The position numbers and the translations under genes were made by a program. A DNA stretch of 64,000 nt from NCBI GenBank assembly GCA_965219175.1, contig CBDCNI010000001.1:3325551-3389550 (forward strand). The letters run 5' to 3'. A model generated the notes under the pieces. That model worked only from the letters and a program-made list of their open reading frames with translations. It did not search any database and was not told the origin of the DNA. The stretch is from JBBPZK01 sp965219175. GTDB taxonomy: Bacteria > Actinomycetota > Rubrobacteria > Rubrobacterales > Rubrobacteraceae. This document shows positions 7,613-16,990 of this stretch, one piece after another; positions within the stretch are counted from its first letter, which is position 1, and each line of letters opens with the position of its first letter.

Positions 7613-8758
7613 TCACTTCTGGGGATTGTACAAACGTATCGCATTGTCGCCCAGGATACTCCTCCCGACGTTTTCGGCTTTGGTGAGGTTCAGTTCCTTG
7701 TGGGCCGTCAACTCTCCGAGCGCCTCGCCGATCACGCGTCGTCCGTCGTTGGCCGACATCCAGTGAAGTTCGGGCACTCCCGTGCCGTCGGAACTGTACA
7801 TTAGCTTGGAGCTCGGGGCGACGCCGAGTGCTGCACGCGTGAAGGAGAGCATCTCACCGTAGCCGAGGAAGGGTATGCCGTAGGAGAGATCCAGGTACAC
7901 GTTCTCGTAGACAGCGGCCAGGTAGGCGCCCTGCCGAGTGTACGGGTAGCACTCGTGCAACAACACCACTTTCATGCCGCGATAGTCGGGCCGCTGAAGC
8001 ACCGCCCTCAGGTAGAGTGGGTTGCCGAGCAGGAGGTCGGTGTCGGCGTCTCCGTATCCGACGTGGAATTGGACCGGCATCTCTTGCTTTGCCGCCTGCC
8101 CGAACGCGACGTGCAGCAGGTTGTCGAGTAGCGGCTTGTGAACGAGGCGCACCGGTCCGGCTTCAAGAGTCTCCCGGTACTCGCGAAATGATTTCTCCGC
8201 TTCATCCCGCGACCACTCCTGTACGCCCAGTCCCGTCCTATAGGCGACGATGCTCTTGAGCGCCACGTAGCCCTGGCCGCGTAAGTCCTCCAGCGCGGCG
8301 ACTAGCGCTTCCTCGGTGTCAACGAGAGAGTCGTATTCTGCGAGCAGACTCTCCATCAGGGTCTCTAGACGCAGCATCGGCTCCGTGCTACAGCCCCCGA
8401 TTTCTCCCAACTCAGGCAACGTCAGCACTTCCTCGGGCGGCGGGAAACCCGTGTCCAGCAGGAGGGTGTCGATGCTTGCGGCACGCAGCAGCCCGGCTAT
8501 GAGCTCCTTTCCGTTCCTCTCTGCCCTGGCGGCGAATACAGTCTTTTGGTCAGGTTCGCAGTTGAGGAACTCGGCTAGCGCCGGGATCAGGCGCCGGTAG
8601 AAAGAAGTCGTGGCGACGTGGTCTCGCGGCATGCCGGGGTCCGTAGACTCCGTAAAAGCTCGTCGCCAGGCTGCGAGGTCTTTGAAGGCCTGGTCCGACC
8701 GGATCCCGTGACAGTGGTTGTCCACGACCGGGATTTGCGTGAGGTCTACCGATTCCAT
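7613..8758 (-). CDS. FluG-like amidohydrolase (metal-dependent hydrolase)
   Basis: 381 residues. The N-terminus has DNHCHG (His15 and His17, metal ligands), later FHVGYGDADTD, LLHECYPY and YSSDGTG, the pattern of the amidohydrolase superfamily subgroup that forms the N-terminal half of fungal FluG and plant NodGS. In those proteins it is fused to a glutamine-synthetase-like domain; here the partner is a separate gene at 10680-12020. A plausible role is hydrolysis of a gamma-glutamylated amine or similar amide. The ATG follows GGAGGTAATTC. It is the last gene of the minus-strand island. Confidence 0.75.
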   Translation of the reverse strand: MESVDLTQIPVVDNHCHGIRSDQAFKDLAAWRRAFTESTDPGMPRDHVATTSFYRRLIPALAEFLNCEPDQKTVFAARAERNGKELIAGLLRAASIDTLLLDTGFPPPEEVLTLPELGEIGGCSTEPMLRLETLMESLLAEYDSLVDTEEALVAALEDLRGQGYVALKSIVAYRTGLGVQEWSRDEAEKSFREYRETLEAGPVRLVHKPLLDNLLHVAFGQAAKQEMPVQFHVGYGDADTDLLLGNPLYLRAVLQRPDYRGMKVVLLHECYPYTRQGAYLAAVYENVYLDLSYGIPFLGYGEMLSFTRAALGVAPSSKLMYSSDGTGVPELHWMSANDGRRVIGEALGELTAHKELNLTKAENVGRSILGDNAIRLYNPQK

Positions 8759-8771
8759 GAATTACCTCCGT

Positions 8772-9521
8772 TCAAAGCATCACGTCCCCTCCGTTAGGCC
8801 CAAGCGTCTGTCCCACGTAGAAGGAAGAGTCGTCGGAGGCGAGAAAGACGGCCGTAGGCGCGACTTCACCGACCTCCCCGAAACGTTGGATCGGGAGTGC
8901 TTTCCTGCGCGCTTCTTCCAGTTCCTCGTTCTCGGAGGGCATTATGCCCGTGGAAATCGGACCGGGGGCTACGGCGTTGACCAACACTCCCCGCGCGGCG
9001 ACTTCTTGCGCGAGAGCCTTCGTGAAGGCAATGATCCCGCCCTTGCTCGCACTGTAGTGGGCCAGCCCCGGAGCGCCAACCTGTCCTATCTGCGAGGCGA
9101 CGTTGATGATCCGCCCCCCACCCTGCTCCAGCATGTGCGGAAGCACGAAACGACAGCACAGGAACGTACCGCGTAAATTTACGCCCAATACCCTATCCCA
9201 CTCCGCAACCGGCATCTCATCCAAGGGTGATTGACTGAGGACGCCCGCGTTGTTGACCAGGATGTCTATCCTCCCAAACGTTTCGAGAACAGTGGAGATC
9301 ATGCTCCTTACCTGATTCTCCTCCGCTACATCGGTGTGGACGTAGAGCCCACGCCGGCCGAGGCGCTCCAAGTCCTCCAGCACCGGCGCAGCATCCTCCT
9401 CGGGGAGAACGTCGACCACCGCGACATCCGCGCCTTCGGCGGCGAAAGCCTCCACGATGCCGCGCCCTATGCCACGCGCGCCGCCCGTTACGACAGCCGT
9501 CTTATCCTCGAGCCTGCCCAC
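8772..9521 (-). CDS. SDR-family NAD(P)-dependent oxidoreductase
   Basis: Classical short-chain dehydrogenase of about 249 residues: cofactor motif VTGGARGIGRGI, NNAG, catalytic Ser in INVASQIG and the YSASK dyad. I placed the start at GTG 9521 just before GRLEDKTAVVTGG; an in-frame GTG at 9569 would add 16 residues and neither has a strong ribosome site. It follows the amidohydrolase order within 15 bases, suggesting a shared transcript. It probably oxidises an alcohol or reduces a carbonyl in the amine-degradation route; the substrate is not predictable. Confidence 0.82.
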   Translation of the reverse strand: MGRLEDKTAVVTGGARGIGRGIVEAFAAEGADVAVVDVLPEEDAAPVLEDLERLGRRGLYVHTDVAEENQVRSMISTVLETFGRIDILVNNAGVLSQSPLDEMPVAEWDRVLGVNLRGTFLCCRFVLPHMLEQGGGRIINVASQIGQVGAPGLAHYSASKGGIIAFTKALAQEVAARGVLVNAVAPGPISTGIMPSENEELEEARRKALPIQRFGEVGEVAPTAVFLASDDSSFYVGQTLGPNGGDVML

Positions 9522-9791
9522 AGGACGATCTAAGCCTGCTCTTCTTCTGTCCCCGCGTCCGTGAGACACGTGGCGAACGAGCTTTTCACGACCGCACTCT
9601 CCCTCGAACCCGAACTCATGGGTGGATCTTACGCAAGACTGTCACACCGGGTCAAGAGACCCGGACGCGGAGACGAAGGCGGCCTCCGCCGGCGGTGAGG
9701 ATGCACCAGCTTCGAGACGCGCCCCGAACACGAAACCGGCCGCTCCCGGTTCAGGACCGAGTGGCCGCTGTGAAAGAAGCTGGAGATCTCC

Positions 9792-10625
9792 TTACCCCGC
9801 CCGACCTTCACCGGCCACGGTAAGATCCGGCGAGCCGTTGTCCCAGTGGCGCAGTTCGAAACCCGTCTCTCCAAGCCGACTTGCGAGAGCTTCCGCAGCA
9901 GGCGTTTCGCAAGCACAGAGCATCCCGCCTTCGTGCCCGTCGCCTCGTTCGAGCGCCGCAGCCACCGCGTCGGCAGGCTGCAAGTGGTAGCCGTCCCGGC
10001 CGAGCTGCGGATAGGTGTCGCGGAGGAGGATGAGGGCGCCGCCCGGACCGCCAACGCACGCTGCGATTGACAGGAAGTGCCCACAATCCCAATCCGGCGG
10101 CGGCGGCGCCACCGGGCGGCCCAGTAAGTAGTCGAGCAAAAGCCTCGCCGGCGGGCGGGATCCCCACAGGCGTCCCGCGTGAAGGTTGGAGATCAGCACA
10201 CACTCGGGCGCTGTCGCGGCGGTTATCTCGACGAGCGAGCGGACTGTGTCCGCAGTCCACGGCCCCGCTACTGGAACGACGGTCAGTTTCCCATCGGAGA
10301 GCTCCTCGATGCTCCGTGCGACCCCCGTTGCCGATGTTCCAGCGGAATCAGCGTCGGGAGCAACCGGGATGGTTGCTTCGTAGTCGTTTCTGGGCGCGGC
10401 GCCCGGCGGCAACCAACCCGCCGGGTCTCCTTCGGCCAGGGTCGTTCCAGCCCGGAGCGCGACCTCCTCCTGGCTCACGGCATGTCCGGATGCCGAGAGG
10501 ACCAGGGCACCCCAAAAAGCTCCGCACAGTTGATCTTTCTGCGGCATTGCCTTTTCGTGTAGCAAGGCGAAATCACGAGGGCCAGGTAGGATCCCACCCG
10601 CCCCCGCTGGTAACGGACCCATCAT
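9792..10625 (-). CDS. Conserved hypothetical protein, possibly DUF6885-like
   Basis: 277 residues, not securely recognised. Near residue 30 it has KDQLCGAFWGALVL and later PPDWDCGHFLSIAACVGG followed by ILLRDTYPQLGRDGYHLQP, giving a papain- or C39-like flavour (an N-terminal Cys helix and a later His), but I cannot confirm a catalytic triad. I recall actinobacterial proteins of this kind grouped as DUF6885. No signal peptide or membrane segment is evident. The gene lies between an SDR and the glutamine-synthetase-like gene in the same orientation, so it is probably part of the same pathway. Confidence 0.6.
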   Translation of the reverse strand: MMGPLPAGAGGILPGPRDFALLHEKAMPQKDQLCGAFWGALVLSASGHAVSQEEVALRAGTTLAEGDPAGWLPPGAAPRNDYEATIPVAPDADSAGTSATGVARSIEELSDGKLTVVPVAGPWTADTVRSLVEITAATAPECVLISNLHAGRLWGSRPPARLLLDYLLGRPVAPPPPDWDCGHFLSIAACVGGPGGALILLRDTYPQLGRDGYHLQPADAVAAALERGDGHEGGMLCACETPAAEALASRLGETGFELRHWDNGSPDLTVAGEGRAG

Positions 10626-10679
10626 CAGGGCATACTTCCTCTCTTTTCAGTCTGGTTCGTCTTCGAGCAGCGGCGCCCG

Positions 10680-12020
10680 TTAGTACAAGGCCGCTGCCGA
10701 TGCGGCAACCTCCTCCGGCGAAAGCTCTCCGGCGATCCGGGCCTGCGCACGCGCCACGGCTACGTGGGTACGCACCAGAGAATCGCCCAGCGCCTCTATA
10801 AGGACCTCATCTTCCTCCAGGGCATCCAGGGCCTCGTCCAGAGACGCGGGTAGCGGGTGGATGCCCCTGGAGGCGCGCTCCTCGTCACTCAGAGTCGCTG
10901 GATCCACCAGTACCGGCTCTCCAGGATCGAGGCCACGGTCCATCCCATCCATCCCCGCCGCCAGAACAGCGGCGAGCGCGAGGTAAGGGTTCGCCGTGAC
11001 GTCGACCGGCTTCAGCTCGATGTTCGCCGTTGCGGACTCTCTGCCGGCCACGGGAGAGGCGAGCCTGACGGCGGCCTCCCTGTTGTCCAGGCCGTAGGCG
11101 GCATAGGCCGAGGACCACATGCCGGGGGCGAGGCGTTGGTAGGAGTTGGGGCTCGGCGCGGTGAACGCCATGATGGCGGAGATGTGCTCCAGTAAGCCAC
11201 CCACGAAGCCCAAGCCCAGCTTACTCAAAGCTCCGGAGCCATCGAAGAGCACCGGGGCCTCGTCTTCGTAGAGGCTGACGTGCAGGTGGTGGCCGTTGCC
11301 GGCTTGATCCAGGTACGGTTTCGGGGCCATCGTGACCTCGAGACCCATCCGGTGGGCCACACCACGTATCGTTTCCAAGACCATCACGCGCCTGTCCGCC
11401 GCGAGAAGGGCCTCGTCTTCTCCCACGGAGAGCTCCAGGTTCCCGTGACCTACTTCAGCGTGACACTGTTCCGGCCGGATGCCCATCTCCGTCAGCGTCT
11501 CCGCCAGTTCGGCGATAAAGTCAGCCGCCGGGGTCAACGCGAAGCTCGTCGCGTACGGGGTCCTGTCCAGCGGTCCCTCGGGTCCGCGCGCGTAGAACTC
11601 GGCCTCGTAGGAGGCGAGCGACCTATACCCTCTCTCGGAGAGCCGCCCGAGCAACCGCCTGAGGGCGCTCCTGGGGCATCCCTCCCACGGCGTGCTCGCG
11701 TCCGGCTCTCTCATGTCGCAGCAAACCATCGCCTGGCCGCGGGCAAACGGCAGTGGCGTGAGAGTAGAAGGGTCCGGGACCAGCCGGCACTCCCCCACCG
11801 GACCCAACCCCGACTCCGCGCGCAGCATCCCGCTCGGATCCAGCGCCAGAACGCCCTTCGCGAGACCGACCCCGGCTTTCGCCCTCCTAGAAAAGCCATC
11901 TCTGTGGACAGCTTTCGATTTCGGGATGCCGGCGTGGTCCACGAACACGAACCGGACCCACAGAGTATCCTCCGGCAACTGCCATGGCATGTTTTCCCGC
12001 GCTTCTCGCTCGGCCTGCAT
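10680..12020 (-). CDS. Glutamine-synthetase-family ligase (gamma-glutamylamine synthetase type)
   Basis: 446 residues, shorter than housekeeping GlnA. Conserved blocks are present: CHAEVGHGNLELSVG (metal Glu), AGNGHHLHVSL, PSPNSYQRLAPGMWSSAYAA, and the terminal NIELKPVDVTANPYLALAAV. The usual GlnA adenylylation motif is not apparent. This composition suits PuuA/GlnA3-type enzymes that attach glutamate to amines or polyamines using ATP. With the FluG-like amidohydrolase it forms a split FluG/NodGS pair. ATG 12020 follows AGGAGGGTGTA. Confidence 0.82.
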   Translation of the reverse strand: MQAEREARENMPWQLPEDTLWVRFVFVDHAGIPKSKAVHRDGFSRRAKAGVGLAKGVLALDPSGMLRAESGLGPVGECRLVPDPSTLTPLPFARGQAMVCCDMREPDASTPWEGCPRSALRRLLGRLSERGYRSLASYEAEFYARGPEGPLDRTPYATSFALTPAADFIAELAETLTEMGIRPEQCHAEVGHGNLELSVGEDEALLAADRRVMVLETIRGVAHRMGLEVTMAPKPYLDQAGNGHHLHVSLYEDEAPVLFDGSGALSKLGLGFVGGLLEHISAIMAFTAPSPNSYQRLAPGMWSSAYAAYGLDNREAAVRLASPVAGRESATANIELKPVDVTANPYLALAAVLAAGMDGMDRGLDPGEPVLVDPATLSDEERASRGIHPLPASLDEALDALEEDEVLIEALGDSLVRTHVAVARAQARIAGELSPEEVAASAAALY

Positions 12021-12149
12021 TACACCCTCCTGGGTCTAACTAGACATCTGTTTCTTCCACAACGGTAAGTCCAATATCCCACGCCGCGAGCTTTCTTGCC
12101 ATGGCGTTCCTCTCCTACGCAGTCCGCACGCGGCACGGTCTGCTCGTCG

Positions 12150-13640
12150 TCAACCTCCCGGCCCCGAGCCGGCTTCTGTGGTAAGGCCCTCCTCGGCCAT
12201 CAGCTTCCGGCCGGCCCGCTGCGTTGCGGCGTTGCGCACGAACGTGATGAGGACCCCGACAACTACCCAGACTGCGGCGATGATCGGGTACCACGCCGCC
12301 GCGTCGGTCGGATAAGGGTAGACGTTGCGCAAGAGCGTATAGCCGATGACGAGTAGCGCCAGGATCGGCACGAAGACCTCCCAGACGGCGACTTGACGCT
12401 CACCCGAGAAAAACAAAAGCTTCGCGGCCCCGATGGTCGCGAGCGCGTACACGAGCAGTAGGATCAGGGTGCCGATAGTTCCCGAGGCCACGAACAGGTC
12501 AAACGGCTTGACGCCGAACACGAACCAGCTAAAGGCGACGATGGCATAAGAGACGATAACAACGCCGGCCGTGGACCGGGCCGGGACACCACTCCTGGAG
12601 GAGACGGTGCCCAGGGAGGCCGGCCCCACCTCGTCACGCGAAAGCGCATAAAGCAGCCGGGCGGCCCCAACGATGCACGCCAGTCCTCCTCCAAAGGCGC
12701 TGACAGCTGCCCCAATGGTGATTACCTCACCGACCCATCCAGCGACGAACTGTCTGCCGAGGTCTCCGAGCAGAGAGTCCGACGCGATAAAGTTCTTGAC
12801 GCCGCTGGCGCTCGTACCGAATCCCATTACCTCGACGGCGGTGACGAATACAAAATACAGCCCACCGAAGATGGCGACGCCAAGGATTGCACGCGGGATG
12901 TCGCGCCGAGGCTCTTGTGCTTCCTCGCCCAATGTCGAGGCAGCCTCGAATCCGGCAAAAGAGAGGAATCCAAACACCACGCCCAGGAAAACCGACGAAG
13001 TACCAGTTCCGCTGGGTATCGAGAACACCGAGAAGTTAATGCCGTTGCCATTCGGAGCCGTACCGTTAGCCAGCTTTACGAGCACGATAATGCTAACGAT
13101 CAGGATAAGCGCAACAGTGGTTCCCTCGATAGCCAAGAGCACCCGTGTTCCCTCCCGAACATTTGAAGCTGCGAGCGCCCATATACCGGCGAGAGCGACG
13201 GCGCCTACAAGGAACGGCGCCCAATCCGGTTGGTTCTTCCAGATGCCCAAAGCATTGAGAAAGTCTGCGCCGAAGATACCCGCAGCGGTGGAGGTAACAA
13301 CGCCGTAGAAAGTGTACGTGCCGATCAGCGCCCATCCGGAGATAACACCCGCCCGCGGACCCAGCGTCGCACCGACGAAGCTGTACACACTGCCGGCGTG
13401 GTTGAAACGCTGGGTGAGGCGGACGAAAGTCCAGGCTATGAGTAGGACGCCGACTGTCGCCAGCGCGAATGCAAGGGGAACGGCTCGCCCGATAGTTCCG
13501 GCGGTACCCTGCGGGTTGATGTTGGCGGCCATGGAAGGCGCCATCAGCGCCAGCGAGATGCCGACCGCCTCCCACAGGCGCAGCTCGCGTCGCAAGCCTG
13601 GCTTGTCCGTACCGCCGGTGTCGTTCACTTTGGTGGTCAT
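12150..13640 (-). CDS. APC-family amino acid/amine permease (1)
   Basis: About 496 residues with some twelve hydrophobic segments. The APC signature appears in LRLWEAVGISLALMAPSMA near the N-terminus and in GFLSFAGFEAASTLGEEAQE in the middle. I start at ATG 13640, preceded by GGGAGGGATT; an upstream GTG at 13658 would place that ribosome site inside the coding region. It is one of three APC permeases in the island and probably imports an amine or amino acid handled by the adjacent ligase. Confidence 0.85.
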   Translation of the reverse strand: MTTKVNDTGGTDKPGLRRELRLWEAVGISLALMAPSMAANINPQGTAGTIGRAVPLAFALATVGVLLIAWTFVRLTQRFNHAGSVYSFVGATLGPRAGVISGWALIGTYTFYGVVTSTAAGIFGADFLNALGIWKNQPDWAPFLVGAVALAGIWALAASNVREGTRVLLAIEGTTVALILIVSIIVLVKLANGTAPNGNGINFSVFSIPSGTGTSSVFLGVVFGFLSFAGFEAASTLGEEAQEPRRDIPRAILGVAIFGGLYFVFVTAVEVMGFGTSASGVKNFIASDSLLGDLGRQFVAGWVGEVITIGAAVSAFGGGLACIVGAARLLYALSRDEVGPASLGTVSSRSGVPARSTAGVVIVSYAIVAFSWFVFGVKPFDLFVASGTIGTLILLLVYALATIGAAKLLFFSGERQVAVWEVFVPILALLVIGYTLLRNVYPYPTDAAAWYPIIAAVWVVVGVLITFVRNAATQRAGRKLMAEEGLTTEAGSGPGG

Positions 13641-14059
13641 AATCCCTCCCTCGGACACATGCTGAATACTGCCCTCAAGTTATCTCCCTACTATTGCCCG
13701 AGTCCTGGTCTTACTCAAAGCCCTCAGGTCACCACGTTCATCACCATGCTCTCCTTTGGCGCGAAGTTTGCTGACAGCCACTCTAACCCCAACGGCATAC
13801 TTGCCGCAACGGTAGCGGTGAGAGCGAACCCAAGCAATGGTCTTACGGCCAAAGATCCCAGCAGCCCGGACTACGACTGTTAGCCGGTTGTCGAAGCGTC
13901 GTCCGAGGTTTGCCGGACGATTTTGTCGTTGTTTGAGCGTCAACCGCGCCAACATAGTCTTCTTCAAAGCTGTCCTTTGCTCGTGGTCGGTCTCGATGAT
14001 CACACCCGGCCGGCGACACCGCGCGCAACCTCGAACCGCCCGCCGAAATCCGGAGCCAT
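13641..14059. other. 419-base intergenic stretch without a recognised gene
   Basis: Reading frames here are short, without good ribosome sites and without recognisable motifs; the longest (minus strand, 13680-14003) is Arg-rich and looks like chance. It lies behind the truncated NCS1 transporter gene and could hold decayed sequence or the promoter of the downstream permease. I see no clear promoter or terminator. Confidence 0.4.
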
Positions 14060-14677
14060 CTATACGGAAGGAGCCGTCGAGGTGTCGTGGCCTTCGAGCG
14101 CCTGCTCACTTGCCTGCACTTTCCGGCGTTCGGAGCCGACGTCGAGTGAGCGGGTGAGCAGATAGTAGCTACCGCCGGAGACTACCAGACCGACGAGCCA
14201 GGCGACGTCGACGCCCTGGAGGACGTTGCCTAGAGGGCCGGTCCATATGTTGGGGAGCACGAAGAACGGAACGCTCGCGATAAAGCCGAGGAGGAAGGCG
14301 GAGATGCCGCGCGAGCCCCACGTACCGTACAAGCCGTCGGTGATGAACAGGTCGGTGATCGCATACCGGCCGTGCCGGACGAAGAAATAGTCGACGAGGT
14401 TGACCGCCGTCCACGGCGCGAGAAGATAGAGCATCATGATGAGCGTCGAGGAGAGCGTGGCGATGGCGTTCGCCGAGATGGCGAGCGACACCACGGTCCA
14501 GAGAGCGGCGAGCGCGAGGATGGTAAAGAACTGGAAGTTGCCCAGAAACCAGAACGGCCCCTGGTGCCAGACTTTCCCGTGGCGCTCATCCTCCGGGACG
14601 TAGTCGATGGAGCGTTGCTCTATCCCGAGCCCCAAACCGCCCTGCTTCTCCACGCCGCGCTCCGCTTCTTTCGCCAC
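14060..14677 (-). pseudogene. NCS1-family nucleobase:cation symporter with large in-frame internal deletion
   Basis: 205 residues against the usual 450-500 of the family. The N-terminus (residues about 18-50: IEQRSIDYVPEDERHGKVWH then FWFLGNFQFFT) matches the entry to TM1 of NCS1 transporters. It jumps directly to the late segment WTAVNLVDYFFVRHGRYAI, DLFITDGLYGTWGSRGI and the last helices. Roughly TM1-TM7 with most substrate residues are missing, yet the frame is intact and the GTG start keeps a GGAGGG site. I read it as an inactivated transporter; a short functional protein is less likely. Confidence 0.7.
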
Positions 14678-14692
14678 TCAGCCCTCCGTTCT

Positions 14693-15517
14693 CTAAACCG
14701 TCCGGTTCTCGTGTTTTGTCCGTTCCGCCATCATTACGGGCAGGGGCTCCCGCATCTCCCTTAAGTAATCCGGCCTCAGGTTCTCCGGTCTGTCTATGCT
14801 CCTTGTGGAGAGGTCTATTTGATCCTGAATCACCTCCCCCGAAGCGCCGGTCCCTGCAAGACGTTCCCCGTCCGACGAGACGAGCATGCTGCCGCCGGCG
14901 AAGGTGAATTCTTCTCCCTCCCCGACCTGGTTGACGTACACGGGCGGCACACTGTTCTCAAGGGCTCGGGAGGTGGCGAAAACGTGATGGTCGCGTCCGA
15001 AGGGGTCCATATTCGCGGAGATGGTCACGAAGAGGTCGGCGCCGGCCTCCGCGAGGGCGCGCGGCACTTCGGGGAACTCGACGTCGAAGCAGATCATGAG
15101 CCCCACTTTCACGCCGTCGAAGTCCAAGAGCACAAGCTCGTCTCCGGCAACGAACACCTCCCGCTCGCTACCGAACAGGTGCGTCTTCCGGTAAGAGCCC
15201 GCCACGTTGCCGCCCCGGTCGATACAGATGGCCGAGTTGGCGACCCCGCCGGATACGCGCTCCGGCGCGCCGAAGACCACGGCGGTCGAGTTCTCCCCGG
15301 CGAGACGAGCGATGGCGTCCACCTCCGGCCCGTCGAGGTCGATGGCAAGTTCCTCCGGCCTGTCCGTCGTATACCCGCTCAGAAACAACTCCGGGAAGAC
15401 GACCAGGTCTGCTTCCGGGTGATCGGTGATTATCTTGCCCATGGTTTCCAGATTCTCGATCGGCCGGCGTAACTGCGGTCTCAATTGCGCCAGAACCAGG
15501 TTCATTACTCCAGACAT
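14693..15517 (-). CDS. Nitrilase-superfamily carbon-nitrogen hydrolase
   Basis: 274 residues with the Glu-Lys-Cys triad: Glu in FPELFLSGY, Lys in YRKTHLFG and Cys in GLMICFDVEFPE. Length and motifs suit aliphatic amidases such as N-carbamoylputrescine amidohydrolase, omega-amidase or 5-aminopentanamidase. Next to a ureohydrolase and APC permeases, cleavage of an amide or carbamoyl intermediate of arginine/agmatine-type degradation is likely. It is 15 bases from the NCS1 remnant and about 70 bases from the permease at 15590. Confidence 0.83.
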   Translation of the reverse strand: MSGVMNLVLAQLRPQLRRPIENLETMGKIITDHPEADLVVFPELFLSGYTTDRPEELAIDLDGPEVDAIARLAGENSTAVVFGAPERVSGGVANSAICIDRGGNVAGSYRKTHLFGSEREVFVAGDELVLLDFDGVKVGLMICFDVEFPEVPRALAEAGADLFVTISANMDPFGRDHHVFATSRALENSVPPVYVNQVGEGEEFTFAGGSMLVSSDGERLAGTGASGEVIQDQIDLSTRSIDRPENLRPDYLREMREPLPVMMAERTKHENRTV

Positions 15518-15589
15518 CCAGGTGCTCCCTTCTTTCTCTGTTCGGGTTTTGGACGCTCTCGTGAATGGTAGACGAACGAACTGTACTCA

Positions 15590-16948
15590 CTACTCACCGG
15601 AGACAGCCACCTCCTCGTCGATGCTCATCTGGGGCACGGCCTTGCGGAAGCCGCGGGTGAGCCAGGCCAGCAGGATCAGGCCTATCGCCAGCCAGACCAC
15701 ACCGATGATCTTGGCGTTGGCGTCCAGGTTCAGCAGCAAGTAGAAGTCTATAACCGCCCCGGCGAGCGGCAGCACTATCCACCCGAGTATCGCGAGGACG
15801 CCTTGCGGCCGGTTGCGCAAGAAGTGCATGATCATGCTGAGGTTGACCAACGTGAACGCGCTAAACGCGCCGAAGTTGATAAACGAAGTCGATGTTGTGA
15901 CGTCGAGGAACAGCGCCGCCAGGCCGACGAGGCCGATCAGCGCTATCCCGAATACCGGGGTGCGCAGTCGCGGCTGGACGTAGCCGAAGATTCGGCGGGG
16001 CAACACACCGTCGCGCCCCATCGCATACAACAGACGCGAGGAAGTGGCCTGAATAGCCAACCCGGCGGCGAACTGGGCGATGATCAGGCTGGACAAGAAG
16101 AACGCGGAGAACAGGTTGCCGCCGATCTGCTTGGCTATCTCCAGCGACGCGGTATCCGTGTTGGCGAAGTTAGCGCCCGGATGGACCAACTGCGCCGCGT
16201 AGGAGACGATCATGAACAACGCGCCGACGAACAGGATGATGATCAGGACGGCGCGCGGCATCGTGCGTCGCGGGTCGCGCGTCTCCTCGGTGAGCGTGGT
16301 GACGGCGTCGAACCCGATGAAAGAATAGGCTGCGAGGGCGGCGCCGGCTGCGATGGCGGCCGTTGTGGTGTCCTGGTTCCAGAAAGGACTCAACAGGCCG
16401 GCCCCGGTGTCTCCCTTAACGAAGGTCGCGATGCTCAACGCCACGAAGATGCCCAGCACGAGCAACTGGAACGCCACGAGCAGGTAGTTGACCCCGGCGG
16501 TGATCCTGATGCCGATCACGTTGAGGATAGTGGTAATGAGGACGAAGGCTATGATCCAAACGTATGTCGGGACTCCTGGAAGCTGCGACGATAGATAAGC
16601 CGCGCCGATCAGCCACGCCACCATCGGGAGGAAGAAGTAGTCGAGCAGGATGACCCATCCCGCGAGGAAACCGAGGTGCGGCGTCATCTCTTTCCCGACG
16701 TAAGTATAGGCTGAACCTGACGTCGAATGTACGGAGGCCATCCGGCCGTAGCTATACGCGGTGAACACCATGGCGATAAGCGTGACCAGGTAGGCGGTCG
16801 GCACGGTCCCGTTGGACTGCTCGGAGACGACCCCGAGTGTTGCCAGCACTATCAGCGGGGTAGTGTACGCCACCCCGATAGACACGACCGACCCGAGACC
16901 CAGCGTGCGCTCCAGGCCCGACGACCGCCCCTGACTACTATCCGTCAT
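15590..16948 (-). CDS. APC-family amino acid/amine permease (2)
   Basis: 452 residues, about twelve hydrophobic segments. N-terminal LGLGSVVSIGVAYTTPLIVL and central AAYSFIGFDAVTTLTEETRD match the APC superfamily; YGRMASVHSTSGSAYTYVG is the usual TM2-TM3 region. The ATG is preceded by GAGGAGGGGAAGAAT. It lies between the amidase and a ureohydrolase and may import a guanidino compound or a diamine. Confidence 0.86.
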   Translation of the reverse strand: MTDSSQGRSSGLERTLGLGSVVSIGVAYTTPLIVLATLGVVSEQSNGTVPTAYLVTLIAMVFTAYSYGRMASVHSTSGSAYTYVGKEMTPHLGFLAGWVILLDYFFLPMVAWLIGAAYLSSQLPGVPTYVWIIAFVLITTILNVIGIRITAGVNYLLVAFQLLVLGIFVALSIATFVKGDTGAGLLSPFWNQDTTTAAIAAGAALAAYSFIGFDAVTTLTEETRDPRRTMPRAVLIIILFVGALFMIVSYAAQLVHPGANFANTDTASLEIAKQIGGNLFSAFFLSSLIIAQFAAGLAIQATSSRLLYAMGRDGVLPRRIFGYVQPRLRTPVFGIALIGLVGLAALFLDVTTSTSFINFGAFSAFTLVNLSMIMHFLRNRPQGVLAILGWIVLPLAGAVIDFYLLLNLDANAKIIGVVWLAIGLILLAWLTRGFRKAVPQMSIDEEVAVSGE

Positions 16949-16990
16949 ATTCTTCCCCTCCTCGTAGACTTTTGTCTGGCGTTCGGCAAC

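Noticed and set aside
9629..10084. Minus-strand frame overlapping the hypothetical gene at 9792
   Set aside because: Ser/Arg-rich, shares sequence with the better-supported frame at 9792-10625.
13680..14003. Minus-strand frame of 107 codons between the permease and NCS1 remnant
   Set aside because: No ribosome site, no motif, compositionally like chance translation.
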